A stretch of DNA of 64,000 bases, from positions 1 through 64,000 of the forward strand of contig CABZAE010000001.1 in NCBI GenBank assembly GCA_902523635.1, read 5' to 3'. The first letter of the stretch is position 1. The number at the start of each line of letters is the position of its first letter. This document shows, piece after piece, positions 28,848-38,867 of this stretch. The DNA is from an uncultured Bacteroidota bacterium. Its GTDB lineage: Bacteria; Bacteroidota; Bacteroidia; Flavobacteriales; Flavobacteriaceae. The notes beneath the pieces were generated by a model. It was not told the DNA's origin. It worked only from the letters and a program-made list of their open reading frames with translations, and searched no databases. Made by a program: the position numbers and the translations under genes.

Positions 28848-30219
28848 GTTTTATTATTTTGTGCTCAAGCATTTTTATTTTGGAACGGATAGAGACTAAA
28901 TTTTTGCTTACATTCTCTAAAATATTTTTCTGTTTTGTTTTGTTATTGAAAAATGAAATATTGTTTTCATATGTAGAAAGTTGTTTTCGATTAAAATCTA
29001 ACTCTTTTTTCAGATCTTTTTTTTCAGCCTTTTTCTCACTATCACTCATTCTATCGGTTCTAAGGTCAAAAATTTTATTGTCTATTTCTTTTTGATCTAA
29101 ATTTTGTTTTTTTAAATATATTTCCAGAATAGTTAGAAATCTTTCTTCTAATTCCTTTTCAGTTTTTGAAAAACCATTCCAATCGCTTATAACTTTACTC
29201 AAATCTATGTTTCCCTTTCTAATGCGTATTTCTAATTTTTTAACGTAATTAGCTTGTAATTTTAACTCCTCTGTTGTTTTTTTATTTAATTCTTTTTTTT
29301 TATTTCGAATTATTTCAAAAAATTCATCACATAATTCTTTAAATATTTTATAATTTTTTTGGTTAATTTTTTGAGGAATAGGTTTAATTAATTTCCATTT
29401 TTTTTGTAAATTTTTTATTTTCAGCGTCTCCATTTTTTTCTCTTGTTTCAATTTCCTCAACTCTGAAATTAATTTTTCTTGATTTGTAATGTTAATTTTG
29501 TAAAGTTTTTTTCTTTCTTTAAAAAAAATTTTCTTAGAACTATAGAATTCTTTATTGTATTTTTTGAATTCACTCCAAAACTTTTTACTGTGTTTTGTTC
29601 CAAGGGGTCCTGATATTTGAATTTTTTCCTTTAGAATTTCGATTTCATCAATCTTCCTTTTCCATTCACCAATGGAGTGACTTTCTTTAGTTAAAATTTC
29701 TTTGAATTTATTCAAGTACCTCATTTTAACTTTAAGATTTTCGTTATGAATATCTTCTCTATTTTTTTTATAAAGTTTTATGTTTTGTTCAATTGTACTT
29801 TGAATTTCCTCGAATTCTTTTTTAAGTCTTATATCTTCTTTATATGTTGAACCTGTATCAAACTTCCATTTTTTTTTAAGCTTTTTGATCAATTTTTCAG
29901 CTACTAATAAATTATCGCTCAGTGCTAGTTTTCTGGCTTGATCTATTATCTTTTCTTTTTCTTTAATATTGTATTGATTATCAATTTTTTTTAAAGTTTT
30001 ATCAATTCTTAAATAATCATAAAAATTTTTTATGTGATGCTGAAAATTATTCCATATGTCGTCATTTTTTTGATTACCTACTGGACCTATTTGAAACCAC
30101 TTTTCCCTAATATCCTTGAACTCAGAATAATTTTTTGATATACTTTTATTATTATTAATAAGATCTCTTAATCTATTAATTAAGTCTTGTTTGAGCTCAT
30201 AATTTTTTTCAAAATTCAT
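28837..30219 (-). CDS. DUF349 domain protein (coiled-coil, Lys/Glu-rich)
   Basis: Repeated modules FKDIREKWFQIGPVG..NDDIWNNFQHHIKNFYDYL / EILKEKIQISGPLGTKHSKKFWSEFKKYNKEFY. Confidence 0.85.
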   Translation of the reverse strand: MNFEKNYELKQDLINRLRDLINNNKSISKNYSEFKDIREKWFQIGPVGNQKNDDIWNNFQHHIKNFYDYLRIDKTLKKIDNQYNIKEKEKIIDQARKLALSDNLLVAEKLIKKLKKKWKFDTGSTYKEDIRLKKEFEEIQSTIEQNIKLYKKNREDIHNENLKVKMRYLNKFKEILTKESHSIGEWKRKIDEIEILKEKIQISGPLGTKHSKKFWSEFKKYNKEFYSSKKIFFKERKKLYKINITNQEKLISELRKLKQEKKMETLKIKNLQKKWKLIKPIPQKINQKNYKIFKELCDEFFEIIRNKKKELNKKTTEELKLQANYVKKLEIRIRKGNIDLSKVISDWNGFSKTEKELEERFLTILEIYLKKQNLDQKEIDNKIFDLRTDRMSDSEKKAEKKDLKKELDFNRKQLSTYENNISFFNNKTKQKNILENVSKNLVSIRSKIKMLEHKIIKLTK

Positions 30220-30261
30220 AAATCAAATTATTAATTTCAAAACAACTCTTTTTTTAAAAAG

Positions 30262-31008
30262 TTAATAGTTCCAAATTCTCCAACTTTCTTCAGCTTGAAC
30301 CTCTAGCATTTCATAACCATTAACTATTTTTGACTTATTTTTCTCAGACATTTTCAAAAATTTTGTTTTTTTTGGATTATAAATTAAATCGAAACACAAA
30401 TGTTTCTCTGTTAAAAAATTATATGGTAATTCTGGACAAGCATTTACATTTGGTGATGTGCCTAACGGAGTACAGTTAACAATTATTTGATGGTTTTTTA
30501 TTATTTGAGAATCAATTTTTTCATAGGTTATATAACCTATTTTATCAGTTCTTGATACAATAGTTCTTTCTATTTTCAGCTCATCTAGGGCGAAAATTAT
30601 AGCTTTGGATGCTCCACCAGATCCAAGAATCAAAGCTTTTTTGTGATACTTCTTTAAAAATTTTTTTATTGAATATTTAAAACCAATATAATCTGTATTG
30701 AATCCAATTGATTTTCCTTTCGAATCAATTTTTATGGTATTTACCGCCCCAATTTTTTGTGCCTCCCCATCAATCTCATCCAAATATTTTAAAATGCTTT
30801 CTTTATATGGAATTGTTACATTCAGTCCTTTGATGTTAGGTTTGTTTAATAGATCTGCAAAACCATCAAGATTATCAATATCGAAATTTATGTATTGACA
30901 AGAATTTTCAATATTTAACTTTAAAAACTTCTCAGTGAAAAATTTTTTGGAAAAAGAGTAATCTATATTTTTACCTATTAATCCGTAAATTTTTTTTTCT
31001 TTTGGCAT
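30262..31008 (-). CDS. aroE: Shikimate dehydrogenase
   Basis: KKIYGLIGKNIDYSFSKKFF, KGLNVTIPYKESILKYLDEID, GAVNTI, GFNTDYIGF, LGSGGASKAI. Confidence 0.95.
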   Translation of the reverse strand: MPKEKKIYGLIGKNIDYSFSKKFFTEKFLKLNIENSCQYINFDIDNLDGFADLLNKPNIKGLNVTIPYKESILKYLDEIDGEAQKIGAVNTIKIDSKGKSIGFNTDYIGFKYSIKKFLKKYHKKALILGSGGASKAIIFALDELKIERTIVSRTDKIGYITYEKIDSQIIKNHQIIVNCTPLGTSPNVNACPELPYNFLTEKHLCFDLIYNPKKTKFLKMSEKNKSKIVNGYEMLEVQAEESWRIWNY

Positions 31009-31963
31009 AATTTTCTACATAAATTATAAATATACAACCCAAAATTATTAACCCAAGTGCAACTATATTTTCAAAATTTTTTAAATCTGGCATAAACCTC
31101 ATAAAACTATCTTCAGTTAAACTATGTTCTGAAATCACTGTCTCTTTACTAACCTTTCGCCAGGGCCAAATAATTAATAATGAACCAGAGACGAATCCGA
31201 TAATTAAGTTATTTATCTTGTCGTTGAAGTTTCTAATTAAATAACTAAGTAAACTTGATAAAACAACCAAGCCAAAAATTGAACCAATGCAAAAAATGAT
31301 TAAAACATATATTAAATCATAGTCAATAACATAGTTGTATTCATCACTAAAAAAACTTTTTAGTAGGTATAATAAATTATTTACTGAGTCTACTAAAAGT
31401 AGTTTGTAATTCCCTAGAATTATTAATAAAAATGATCCTGAAATCCCTGGAATTATCATACCACAGATACTGATAAACCCACAAAAAAAAATAAAAAATA
31501 AATTTTTATTTTCTGTAAATGGATCTATGTTACTAATCAAAATGCCAAATAATAAACCAATAAGAACAAAGTAAAAATCGTACTTATTATTAATCCTGTT
31601 TTTATTTAATAAAATAAAAATTGAGCCAACAACCATACCAAAGAAAACAGACCAAACATAAAGCTCAGATTTGATAAATAAATAATCAAGAATTTGAGAT
31701 GTTGTAAAGTAACTTATAATTATACCAAGTAGTATAGTTAGTAAAAAAAATACATTATAATTTTTAATTAATAAGTTGAAATCTCTTTTAAGTAAAGCTT
31801 TAAAAAAATTTAAATCTAATTTTTTAAAACTTTCAATCATTTCTTCGTAAAATCCCGTTATTAATGCTACTAGACCGCCTGAGATGCCCGGAAGCTTATT
31901 TGCCGTACCCATTAAAACACTTTTAACAAGTAATTTTATTATTTTTTCAAGGCTATTTTCCAT
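30971..31963 (-). CDS. DUF368 membrane protein, copy B
   Basis: GTANKLPGISGGLVALITGFYEEMI and internal GMIIPGISGSFLLIILGNYK; multi-TM. Confidence 0.9.
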   Translation of the reverse strand: MENSLEKIIKLLVKSVLMGTANKLPGISGGLVALITGFYEEMIESFKKLDLNFFKALLKRDFNLLIKNYNVFFLLTILLGIIISYFTTSQILDYLFIKSELYVWSVFFGMVVGSIFILLNKNRINNKYDFYFVLIGLLFGILISNIDPFTENKNLFFIFFCGFISICGMIIPGISGSFLLIILGNYKLLLVDSVNNLLYLLKSFFSDEYNYVIDYDLIYVLIIFCIGSIFGLVVLSSLLSYLIRNFNDKINNLIIGFVSGSLLIIWPWRKVSKETVISEHSLTEDSFMRFMPDLKNFENIVALGLIILGCIFIIYVENYAKRKKNLRINR

Positions 31964-32864
31964 TTTTTTTCGTGATGTATTCTAATATGAAAACTAATAA
32001 AATACCTAAAAAGATAAAAACTATTACCGAAACTAAACCATCAAAAAAATCATGATTTGTATTAAATTCAGAAAATGATTTCAAGTTGGAATTTTCATCT
32101 CTCAGTGGCCAGAGTGATGGGAGTGATCCCATCATGAACCCCGTTAAGCAAGAGAATGTTTCATTTGTGTATTTTTTGAATGTCCAACTTAAGAATTTGG
32201 AAAATAATTTAACACTTACAAGAGCACCGGAGATGAATGAAAAAAGATTTAGAAAATAATCACTATTGAATTTAACTACTTCTGTTAATGTAATAATCAT
32301 AGTTTCGTAGGCACCTAGCAATATAAGAATGTAAGCACCAGAAATTCCAGGCAATAGCATAGCTGTAATACTTAACATACCACACAAAAACAGAAAGACA
32401 TAAGTAATCTCAAAATTTCCTGGATTCAAATTTTGTAAAAATAAACCTAAAACAAGGCCAAGCATTAGAAAAAAATAAATAATGAATTCCCATCTTTTAA
32501 TTTTTTTTAATAAGAAAAAGATGCTTGATAGAATTAATCCAAAGAAAAATGACCATAGTGGGGTACTAAAATTATTTAAAAGAAATAATAAAATTTGGCT
32601 AAATACAACTAGACTAAAAGTTATTCCCAAAATCAGACTCAATAGAAAATTAATATTATATTTTAGACCTATTTTTTTAAACTGAAATTTTACAATTGTT
32701 TGAAAAAAATTCAAGTCAATTAGATTTAGCGTATTTAATAACTCTCTGTAAATTCCTGTAATTAGTGCTATCGTACCTCCAGAAACACCAGGAATAATAT
32801 CGGCAATACCCATAGCAATTCCTCTTAAAAAAACACCAAAACGAAGGAATTTTATTTTTTTCAT
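31953..32864 (-). CDS. DUF368 membrane protein, copy A
   Basis: GIAMGIADIIPGVSGGTIALITGIYRELL and internal AMLLPGISGAYILILLGAYE; multi-TM; tandem to 30971..31963. Confidence 0.92.
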   Translation of the reverse strand: MKKIKFLRFGVFLRGIAMGIADIIPGVSGGTIALITGIYRELLNTLNLIDLNFFQTIVKFQFKKIGLKYNINFLLSLILGITFSLVVFSQILLFLLNNFSTPLWSFFFGLILSSIFFLLKKIKRWEFIIYFFLMLGLVLGLFLQNLNPGNFEITYVFLFLCGMLSITAMLLPGISGAYILILLGAYETMIITLTEVVKFNSDYFLNLFSFISGALVSVKLFSKFLSWTFKKYTNETFSCLTGFMMGSLPSLWPLRDENSNLKSFSEFNTNHDFFDGLVSVIVFIFLGILLVFILEYITKKNGK

Positions 32865-32900
32865 TTTGGTAAAAATAAATAATTATTAGAGGACAATGAC

Positions 32901-34268
32901 TTATGAAATATTCATAAAAGTTTCAAGAGCTGGAATATCTTTAAATTTTTTTCTATAAAAATTAAATTTTTCAGGGCAATTTGTATATGCAATTTTTAAA
33001 TAATCTAGTGCTTCAGATTTTTTTTCAAGATTGTAGGATAGTACTGACAATAAATATTTAAACTCATGATTTCTTGTTTTTTCACAGATCTTTAAGATTT
33101 TAGTTTTTAATATTTCAGAAACATCTGTATTATCTAATCCAATACAAAAATTAGTTAAATGTAGAATTGAATCAATTTGTTGTCTCTCAATTTTGATAAT
33201 TTTTTCAATAGCAAGCTTAATTTCAGATTTCGAATCAATTTGAATTGAAATTTTTAAAAATAATTCCCAAAACTTTTTTTTGTCAGGATCTATTTCAATT
33301 GATTTTAAAATGAATTTTTTCGAGATAGAGTATTTATTTTCATTGAAAAAATATTCGGATATTTTCATCCAAGCTTTAGAATGTAAAGGATCAATTTCTA
33401 CAACTTTAGAAAAATATTTTTTGGCTAATTTTTGGTTGTATAGTTTTTCATAACACCTTCCAATTCTGTACAGGGAATAACTATTCGGACCACTAGCAGA
33501 CATAGACATTTCATAATTTTCTATTGCAGAATTAATCTTTTTTGATTTCTCATAAAGTTTTCCAATTTCAATATATGCACCTTCAAATGATTCATCACAA
33601 ATTACGGCATATTCAAATGCCACTAGTGCTTTCTTATCATCTTTCACTTTAACATACTGCTTACCTAAATGATGCCAACAGATTTCACAATATGGATTTG
33701 ATTCTAAAAAATTATTTAAAAAGTCAATTGTTTCTTTGACATTACCAATTGAGTCAAGACAAAACAGTAAATTATTAATTACAAGTAAATCATTGCTATT
33801 AATTTTTAAGCAATTAATAAAAGTGTCTTTTGCATTTTTAAAATCATCAATAAATAAATACTCTTTACCAATCGTATAAAGTGAATCATAAAACAGATCT
33901 GAATTTTTTTCAATTTTTTTCAAAGATTCTATAGATTCTAAATGTTTTTTTTTCTTAGATAAAATTTTAGATTTTTGAAACAATATTTCAGCATTTAAAG
34001 GCTCAAGCTGATGTAATTTATTATTTATTTTCTCAGCTTTTTTTAAATTATTTTCAACGATTGAAATTTCAGCAATTATTAAATTTAATGAAATTGAACT
34101 TGGATACTGTTCGAAAGCTAATTTACCAGCTTTTTTTGCTAAGGGGATATTTCCTGTATCCAAATAATACATAATTATTTCTTCAAATTCATTGGAATCA
34201 AAAAACAAAAAGGAATTTGTTTTTAGCATTGATTCAAATTTATTTACTGATTTAATATTAAAATTCAT
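32901..34268 (-). CDS. Tetratricopeptide-repeat protein
   Basis: Serial TPR-like helices (ALVAFEYAVICDESFEGAYIEIGKLYEKSKKINSAIENYEMSM, AKKYFSKVVEIDPLHSKAWMKISEYF). Confidence 0.88.
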   Translation of the reverse strand: MNFNIKSVNKFESMLKTNSFLFFDSNEFEEIIMYYLDTGNIPLAKKAGKLAFEQYPSSISLNLIIAEISIVENNLKKAEKINNKLHQLEPLNAEILFQKSKILSKKKKHLESIESLKKIEKNSDLFYDSLYTIGKEYLFIDDFKNAKDTFINCLKINSNDLLVINNLLFCLDSIGNVKETIDFLNNFLESNPYCEICWHHLGKQYVKVKDDKKALVAFEYAVICDESFEGAYIEIGKLYEKSKKINSAIENYEMSMSASGPNSYSLYRIGRCYEKLYNQKLAKKYFSKVVEIDPLHSKAWMKISEYFFNENKYSISKKFILKSIEIDPDKKKFWELFLKISIQIDSKSEIKLAIEKIIKIERQQIDSILHLTNFCIGLDNTDVSEILKTKILKICEKTRNHEFKYLLSVLSYNLEKKSEALDYLKIAYTNCPEKFNFYRKKFKDIPALETFMNIS

Positions 34269-34346
34269 TTATCTATAAACTTTTAATCGAAAGATAGTCA
34301 GAGAAAATTTAATTAAGATTCAGGATTCTAATCATTTTTTAACAAT

Positions 34347-35528
34347 TTAATCAACATCATCGTTAAGAACACTCATAATTATCGAGCATCCTATCTTTAT
34401 TTCCCTCTTGTTAATGTTTAGTGGAGGGGTAATTCTCACTGCTTTAGACTCAAATAAAAGTCCAAATAATATTAATCCTTTTTTCAAGCTCTCTAGTATC
34501 AATCTTTTTGAAGTTTGTTCGTTTTTCATTATCAAAGCAAGCATTAATCCTTTTCCTCTTATTTCGGTGATGAGTCTATGTTTCAATAATTTCCTAAACA
34601 ACTTTTCTTTTTCCTCAATTTTTTCAATAACACCAGATTCGATTGTCTCTTTGAGATTTGCATAGGCAGCAGCTGAAATAACTGGATGCCCCCCGAACGT
34701 TGTAATATGACCTAGTATAGGATTTTTTTTAAACAAATTCATTTTTTTCATATCAGTTGTCATAGCTCCGATCGGGAAGCCACCACCCAATCCTTTGCCA
34801 AAAACAAGGATGTCCGGATTAACAGAAAAATGTTCAAATGCAAATAATTTACCAGTTCTTCCAATTCCAGGTTGAATTTCATCAAGAATTAGTAATGCAC
34901 CAACATCATTACATTTTTTTCGAATTGCTTTCAAAAAATTTTTTTGAGGAAGAATGAATCCAGCTCCTCCCTGAATTGTCTCCAATATAACAGAGGCAGT
35001 ATTATTGTCGATTAAATTTATTTGATCAATATTGTTAAAGTCAATGAATTTTATATTAGGAATCAACGGTCTGTAAGCTCTCTTTCTTTTCTCAAAACCC
35101 ATCACACTCATTGCACCTTGGGTGTTACCGTGATAGCCATTATTCGCTGATATTATTTTAGTTCTTCCTGTAACCCTTTTTGATAATTTCATGGCTGCTT
35201 CAATTGCTTCAGTTCCAGAATTGGTTAAGTATGTTACACTAAGAGGATCGGGAAGATGTTTTGAAATTAACTCACATAGTTTTACTGAGGATTCTTGAAC
35301 GAACTCACCGTAGACCATTACATGCCAATACTTTTCAATTTGCTTTTTTACAGCACTTAGTATTTTTTTATTTTTATGACCTAAGTTAGATGCGGATACC
35401 CCTGCAACAAAATCCAAATATTTTTTCTTGTCTTTTGTGTAAATGTAACTCCCAATAGCATGAGAAACTTCCAAGCTAATTGGATGATTGGTTGTTTGTG
35501 CTTGATATTTCAGAAACTTATCTCTCAA
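34347..35528 (-). CDS. Class III aminotransferase (aspartate aminotransferase family)
   Basis: YLTNSGTEAIEAAMKLSKRVTGRTKIISANNGYHGNTQGAMSVMG, LILDEIQPGIGRTGKLFAFEHF, FGKGLGGGFPIGAM. Confidence 0.92.
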   Translation of the reverse strand: MRDKFLKYQAQTTNHPISLEVSHAIGSYIYTKDKKKYLDFVAGVSASNLGHKNKKILSAVKKQIEKYWHVMVYGEFVQESSVKLCELISKHLPDPLSVTYLTNSGTEAIEAAMKLSKRVTGRTKIISANNGYHGNTQGAMSVMGFEKRKRAYRPLIPNIKFIDFNNIDQINLIDNNTASVILETIQGGAGFILPQKNFLKAIRKKCNDVGALLILDEIQPGIGRTGKLFAFEHFSVNPDILVFGKGLGGGFPIGAMTTDMKKMNLFKKNPILGHITTFGGHPVISAAAYANLKETIESGVIEKIEEKEKLFRKLLKHRLITEIRGKGLMLALIMKNEQTSKRLILESLKKGLILFGLLFESKAVRITPPLNINKREIKIGCSIIMSVLNDDVD

Positions 35529-35530
35529 AG

Positions 35531-37123
35531 TTAATCATCAAATAATTTATTTTTATTTTTAATTTTTTCACTAATCCTCCAATTAAAACCATCTAAAAAT
35601 TTAAGGTTTTCCTCTAAATCTTTTTCAGGAGATACCACTCCTTCTGGATCTGTAAAAAAAGTAATTTCTTTTATTGCATTATTTTCAATGTCCATATTAA
35701 TCGAGCTACATATTGCTTTATCAATTCCCACTAGTTCTTTTGTTTGATCATCATATAAATAATAAACCATTTCAGTATTTTGAATTAGATTTACGGTCTT
35801 TAGGTTATTTTTGTAAAATTTTCCTAATAGAGTTATCCCTTTCATTTGATTATAATTATTTAGACCAAGTGTGTCCTTTTCAATTACAAATGCATTGTTT
35901 AATATTTTTAGAGAATCCATATCATTTGTTTTTAGATCTCTTGTAATATGGATTTCATCACCAGTCATCTGATTATTTGCAATCCAAAGAACTGGGTTAA
36001 TTTTTGTTATTTCATTTTGTGTCATTATTTGAGTTTGTTTGGGACTAATTTTATTTCTAATTAACTTCGTTATACCACTTTGCTCGTCAATTAGAATTTT
36101 ATCGGATCTTCCACTCATATTACTTTTAAAAATTTTAACATTGTATCTGCCTTTTATTTTTCTTGCATTTGCTGGACCTACAGCAAAGAGAGAGTCAGCT
36201 TTAATAAAAAGAGAATCTTTGTCTATAATTTTAATTGCAAACGACTTTCTAGTAATCATTGCGCTATCTAAGAGTTTAAAAACTTCAGCATAATTTCCCT
36301 TAATTATTGTTTTATTTATGGTGTCTGTTATAGTAATGTTATCAACTCCAAGTGCAAACTTTTTTTTATCATCAAAAGTTAAACTGTCTCCCTTGATAAT
36401 CCTATTATTATAATTAATTTTAGAATTTTTATTGAAATAACCATTCTTTTCAATTGTGTTATAAAATCCATTTTCACAATAAATTTCATAATCTTTACCA
36501 ACAATTTTTGTAGGGCCATAAAAAAAAGTAAATTCAGATTTGGTGAAATAATCTAACTCATCAGACTTAATAGTATAATTAGGGTTTTCAATAAATACAT
36601 TCTTTTTGAATTTATATTTAGATTGCTTTTGAAAATATCTACCCTCTTTACTTCTTATTAATGTTACACTATCTTTGATTAATCCCCCGTTTAAAAAGAA
36701 AAATTCTTTTAGATTACGATCATGAAATAGAATGTCGGTTTTTAAATTCGTTTCTTTATTTGTAAAATCTACATTTCCTCTGGCAACAATTTTTCTTTTG
36801 TTACCATCATAGTCTAGATTTTCACTGATCATAGTTATACTGTCTCCTTGTTTAACTACAACGTTGCCATTGGCTTTGAAAGAGTTTGAAGCTTTGTAGA
36901 AAAGTGCGTAATCTGAGTATATATTCATTCCCTCATGAAAAAGATGAACCCTTGTGTCTTTATTTTTCCTTAAAACATTTGCTCCGGGATTTACATTTTC
37001 ATTTTTATCAAAAGATCCAGCTTGTTTAATCTCAATCACTTTTTTCTCTTGAGACTGAATTATTCCGCTGCAAAAAAGAGAAATTACAATTATATATACT
37101 CTCAAATCAAAATTTTTTAACAA
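35531..37123 (-). CDS. OstA/LptA-like LPS-transport-related protein
   Basis: Signal peptide; repeated beta motifs DYALFYKASNSFKANGNVVVKQGDSITMISENLDYDGNKRKIVARGNVDF. Confidence 0.82.
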   Translation of the reverse strand: MLKNFDLRVYIIVISLFCSGIIQSQEKKVIEIKQAGSFDKNENVNPGANVLRKNKDTRVHLFHEGMNIYSDYALFYKASNSFKANGNVVVKQGDSITMISENLDYDGNKRKIVARGNVDFTNKETNLKTDILFHDRNLKEFFFLNGGLIKDSVTLIRSKEGRYFQKQSKYKFKKNVFIENPNYTIKSDELDYFTKSEFTFFYGPTKIVGKDYEIYCENGFYNTIEKNGYFNKNSKINYNNRIIKGDSLTFDDKKKFALGVDNITITDTINKTIIKGNYAEVFKLLDSAMITRKSFAIKIIDKDSLFIKADSLFAVGPANARKIKGRYNVKIFKSNMSGRSDKILIDEQSGITKLIRNKISPKQTQIMTQNEITKINPVLWIANNQMTGDEIHITRDLKTNDMDSLKILNNAFVIEKDTLGLNNYNQMKGITLLGKFYKNNLKTVNLIQNTEMVYYLYDDQTKELVGIDKAICSSINMDIENNAIKEITFFTDPEGVVSPEKDLEENLKFLDGFNWRISEKIKNKNKLFDD

Positions 37124-38385
37124 ATTATTGTTTGTTTTCGATCTGGGCCCACAGAAATGATTGATATAGGAACTTTTAATTCATTTTCCAAGAATTTCAC
37201 ATAATCTAAAAAATTCTTAGGAAGGTTTTCAAATTTATTTATTTTACTTATATCATCTTTCCATCCATCAAATTCCTTATATATTGGTATTAGATTGTTT
37301 TCAAGTGAAAATGGATAATGACTAATTTCATCTCCATCATTATTATATTTTACACAAACTTTAATCTTTTTAAAACCTGAAAGAACATCCCCTTTCATCA
37401 TCATCAGTTTTGTTACACCATTCACTTTAACGGCATATTTTAATGCAACGAGATCTAACCAACCACATCTCCTGGGTCTTCCAGTGGTTGCTCCAAATTC
37501 ATTTCCAATTTTGGCAATTTTTTTTCCGAATTCATCAAAGAGCTCAGTTGGAAATGGACCACTGCCAACTCTAGTCGTATAAGCTTTAAAAATTCCAAAA
37601 ACATCTTTGATTTTATTAGGAGGAATTCCAAGACCAGTACAAGCTCCTGCAGCGGTAGTATTTGAAGAGGTTACAAAGGGGTAGGTTCCAAAGTCTATAT
37701 CTAGAAGAGAACCTTGCGCACCTTCAGCTAGAATTTTCTTACCATTATCCAAGTGATTGTAAATAAATAACTCACTATCAATAAATTTAATTTTTTGCAG
37801 GGTTTTGATCGCTTTAAAAAATTCTTTTTCAAGTTCTGGTAAATTATATTGTAAATCGACTCTTAAATTTTTAATGAGTTGCTCATGCTTATCTGAAAGT
37901 TTTCTGTATTTTTCAAGCCAATTTTTTATTTCAATATCACCAACTCTAATACCATTTCGACCAGTTTTGTCCATATATGTTGGCCCAATCCCTTTTAGAG
38001 TCGAACCTATTTTTGATTTGCCTTTAGCCAGCTCAGAGGCTGCGTCTAAAAGACGATGTGTGGGTAAAATCAAATGTGCCTTTCTTGATATAAAAAGTTT
38101 TGATTCTAAGTTAATTTTGTAAGGTTCAAGATTTTTTAATTCCTTCTCAAAAATCACGGGGTCAATAACAACTCCGTTTCCAATTAGATTCAATGATTTT
38201 TCATGAAAAATACCACTGGGAATAGTATGTAGAACATGTTTAATACCATCAAATTCCAAGGTGTGTCCTGCGTTGGGTCCACCTTGAAACCTAGCAATAA
38301 TGTCATATTTTTTAGTAAGTACATCGACGATTTTTCCTTTTCCCTCATCTCCCCATTGTAATCCAAGCAGCAAATCAACGGTCAT
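37117..38385 (-). CDS. purA: Adenylosuccinate synthetase
   Basis: MTVDLLLGLQWGDEGKGKIVDVL, FQGGPNAGHTLEFDG, KSKIGSTLKGIGPTYMDKTGRNGIRVGD, GATTGRPRRCGWLDLVALKYA. Confidence 0.98.
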   Translation of the reverse strand: MTVDLLLGLQWGDEGKGKIVDVLTKKYDIIARFQGGPNAGHTLEFDGIKHVLHTIPSGIFHEKSLNLIGNGVVIDPVIFEKELKNLEPYKINLESKLFISRKAHLILPTHRLLDAASELAKGKSKIGSTLKGIGPTYMDKTGRNGIRVGDIEIKNWLEKYRKLSDKHEQLIKNLRVDLQYNLPELEKEFFKAIKTLQKIKFIDSELFIYNHLDNGKKILAEGAQGSLLDIDFGTYPFVTSSNTTAAGACTGLGIPPNKIKDVFGIFKAYTTRVGSGPFPTELFDEFGKKIAKIGNEFGATTGRPRRCGWLDLVALKYAVKVNGVTKLMMMKGDVLSGFKKIKVCVKYNNDGDEISHYPFSLENNLIPIYKEFDGWKDDISKINKFENLPKNFLDYVKFLENELKVPISIISVGPDRKQTIIC

Positions 38386-38392
38386 AATCTAA

Positions 38393-38833
38393 CTAATTTT
38401 TTTTTGATGTTGCGTAAAAATATAATGAATGGTTGTGTATTTTGACATCAAAAATTTCTTCAATGTTTTGCTTAATTGATTGGATTCTTGGATCACAAAA
38501 CTCTTTAACCTCACCTGAGTCAGTTAAAATTATGTGATCATGTTGGTGATCAAAATATGATTTTTCATACTGCGCTTGGTTTGATCCAAATTGATGTTTT
38601 CTTACAAGTTTACATTCAAGCAGAAGCTCAATCGTATTATAAAGAGTCGCTCTACTTACTCTGTAATTTTTATTTTTCATTTTCACGTAAAGAGATTCAA
38701 TATCAAAATGATCAGATGAATCATATATTTCTTGTAAAATTGCATATCTTTCAGGTGTTTTTCTTTGGGCATTTTTGTCCAAGAACTTAGTAAAAACATC
38801 TTTAACAATTTCCTGATTTGTTTTATTTTCCAT
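38393..38833 (-). CDS. Fur family transcriptional regulator
   Basis: [53 protein letters not shown] ... [18 protein letters not shown]. Confidence 0.93.
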   Translation of the reverse strand: MENKTNQEIVKDVFTKFLDKNAQRKTPERYAILQEIYDSSDHFDIESLYVKMKNKNYRVSRATLYNTIELLLECKLVRKHQFGSNQAQYEKSYFDHQHDHIILTDSGEVKEFCDPRIQSIKQNIEEIFDVKIHNHSLYFYATSKKN

Positions 38834-38837
38834 TTCG

Positions 38838-38845
38838 CAAAATTA
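38838..38845 (-). promoter_or_regulatory. -7 element (TAATTTTG) abutting the fur-like start
   Basis: Reverse strand of CAAAATTA; 4 nt upstream of the ATG (CAT 38831-38833). Confidence 0.4.
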
Positions 38846-38867
38846 AGTTAAATAATTTTTAAAATAG

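Noticed and set aside
37805-38122. 105-aa plus-strand ORF opposite purA
   Set aside because: Antisense shadow; purA motifs are unambiguous.
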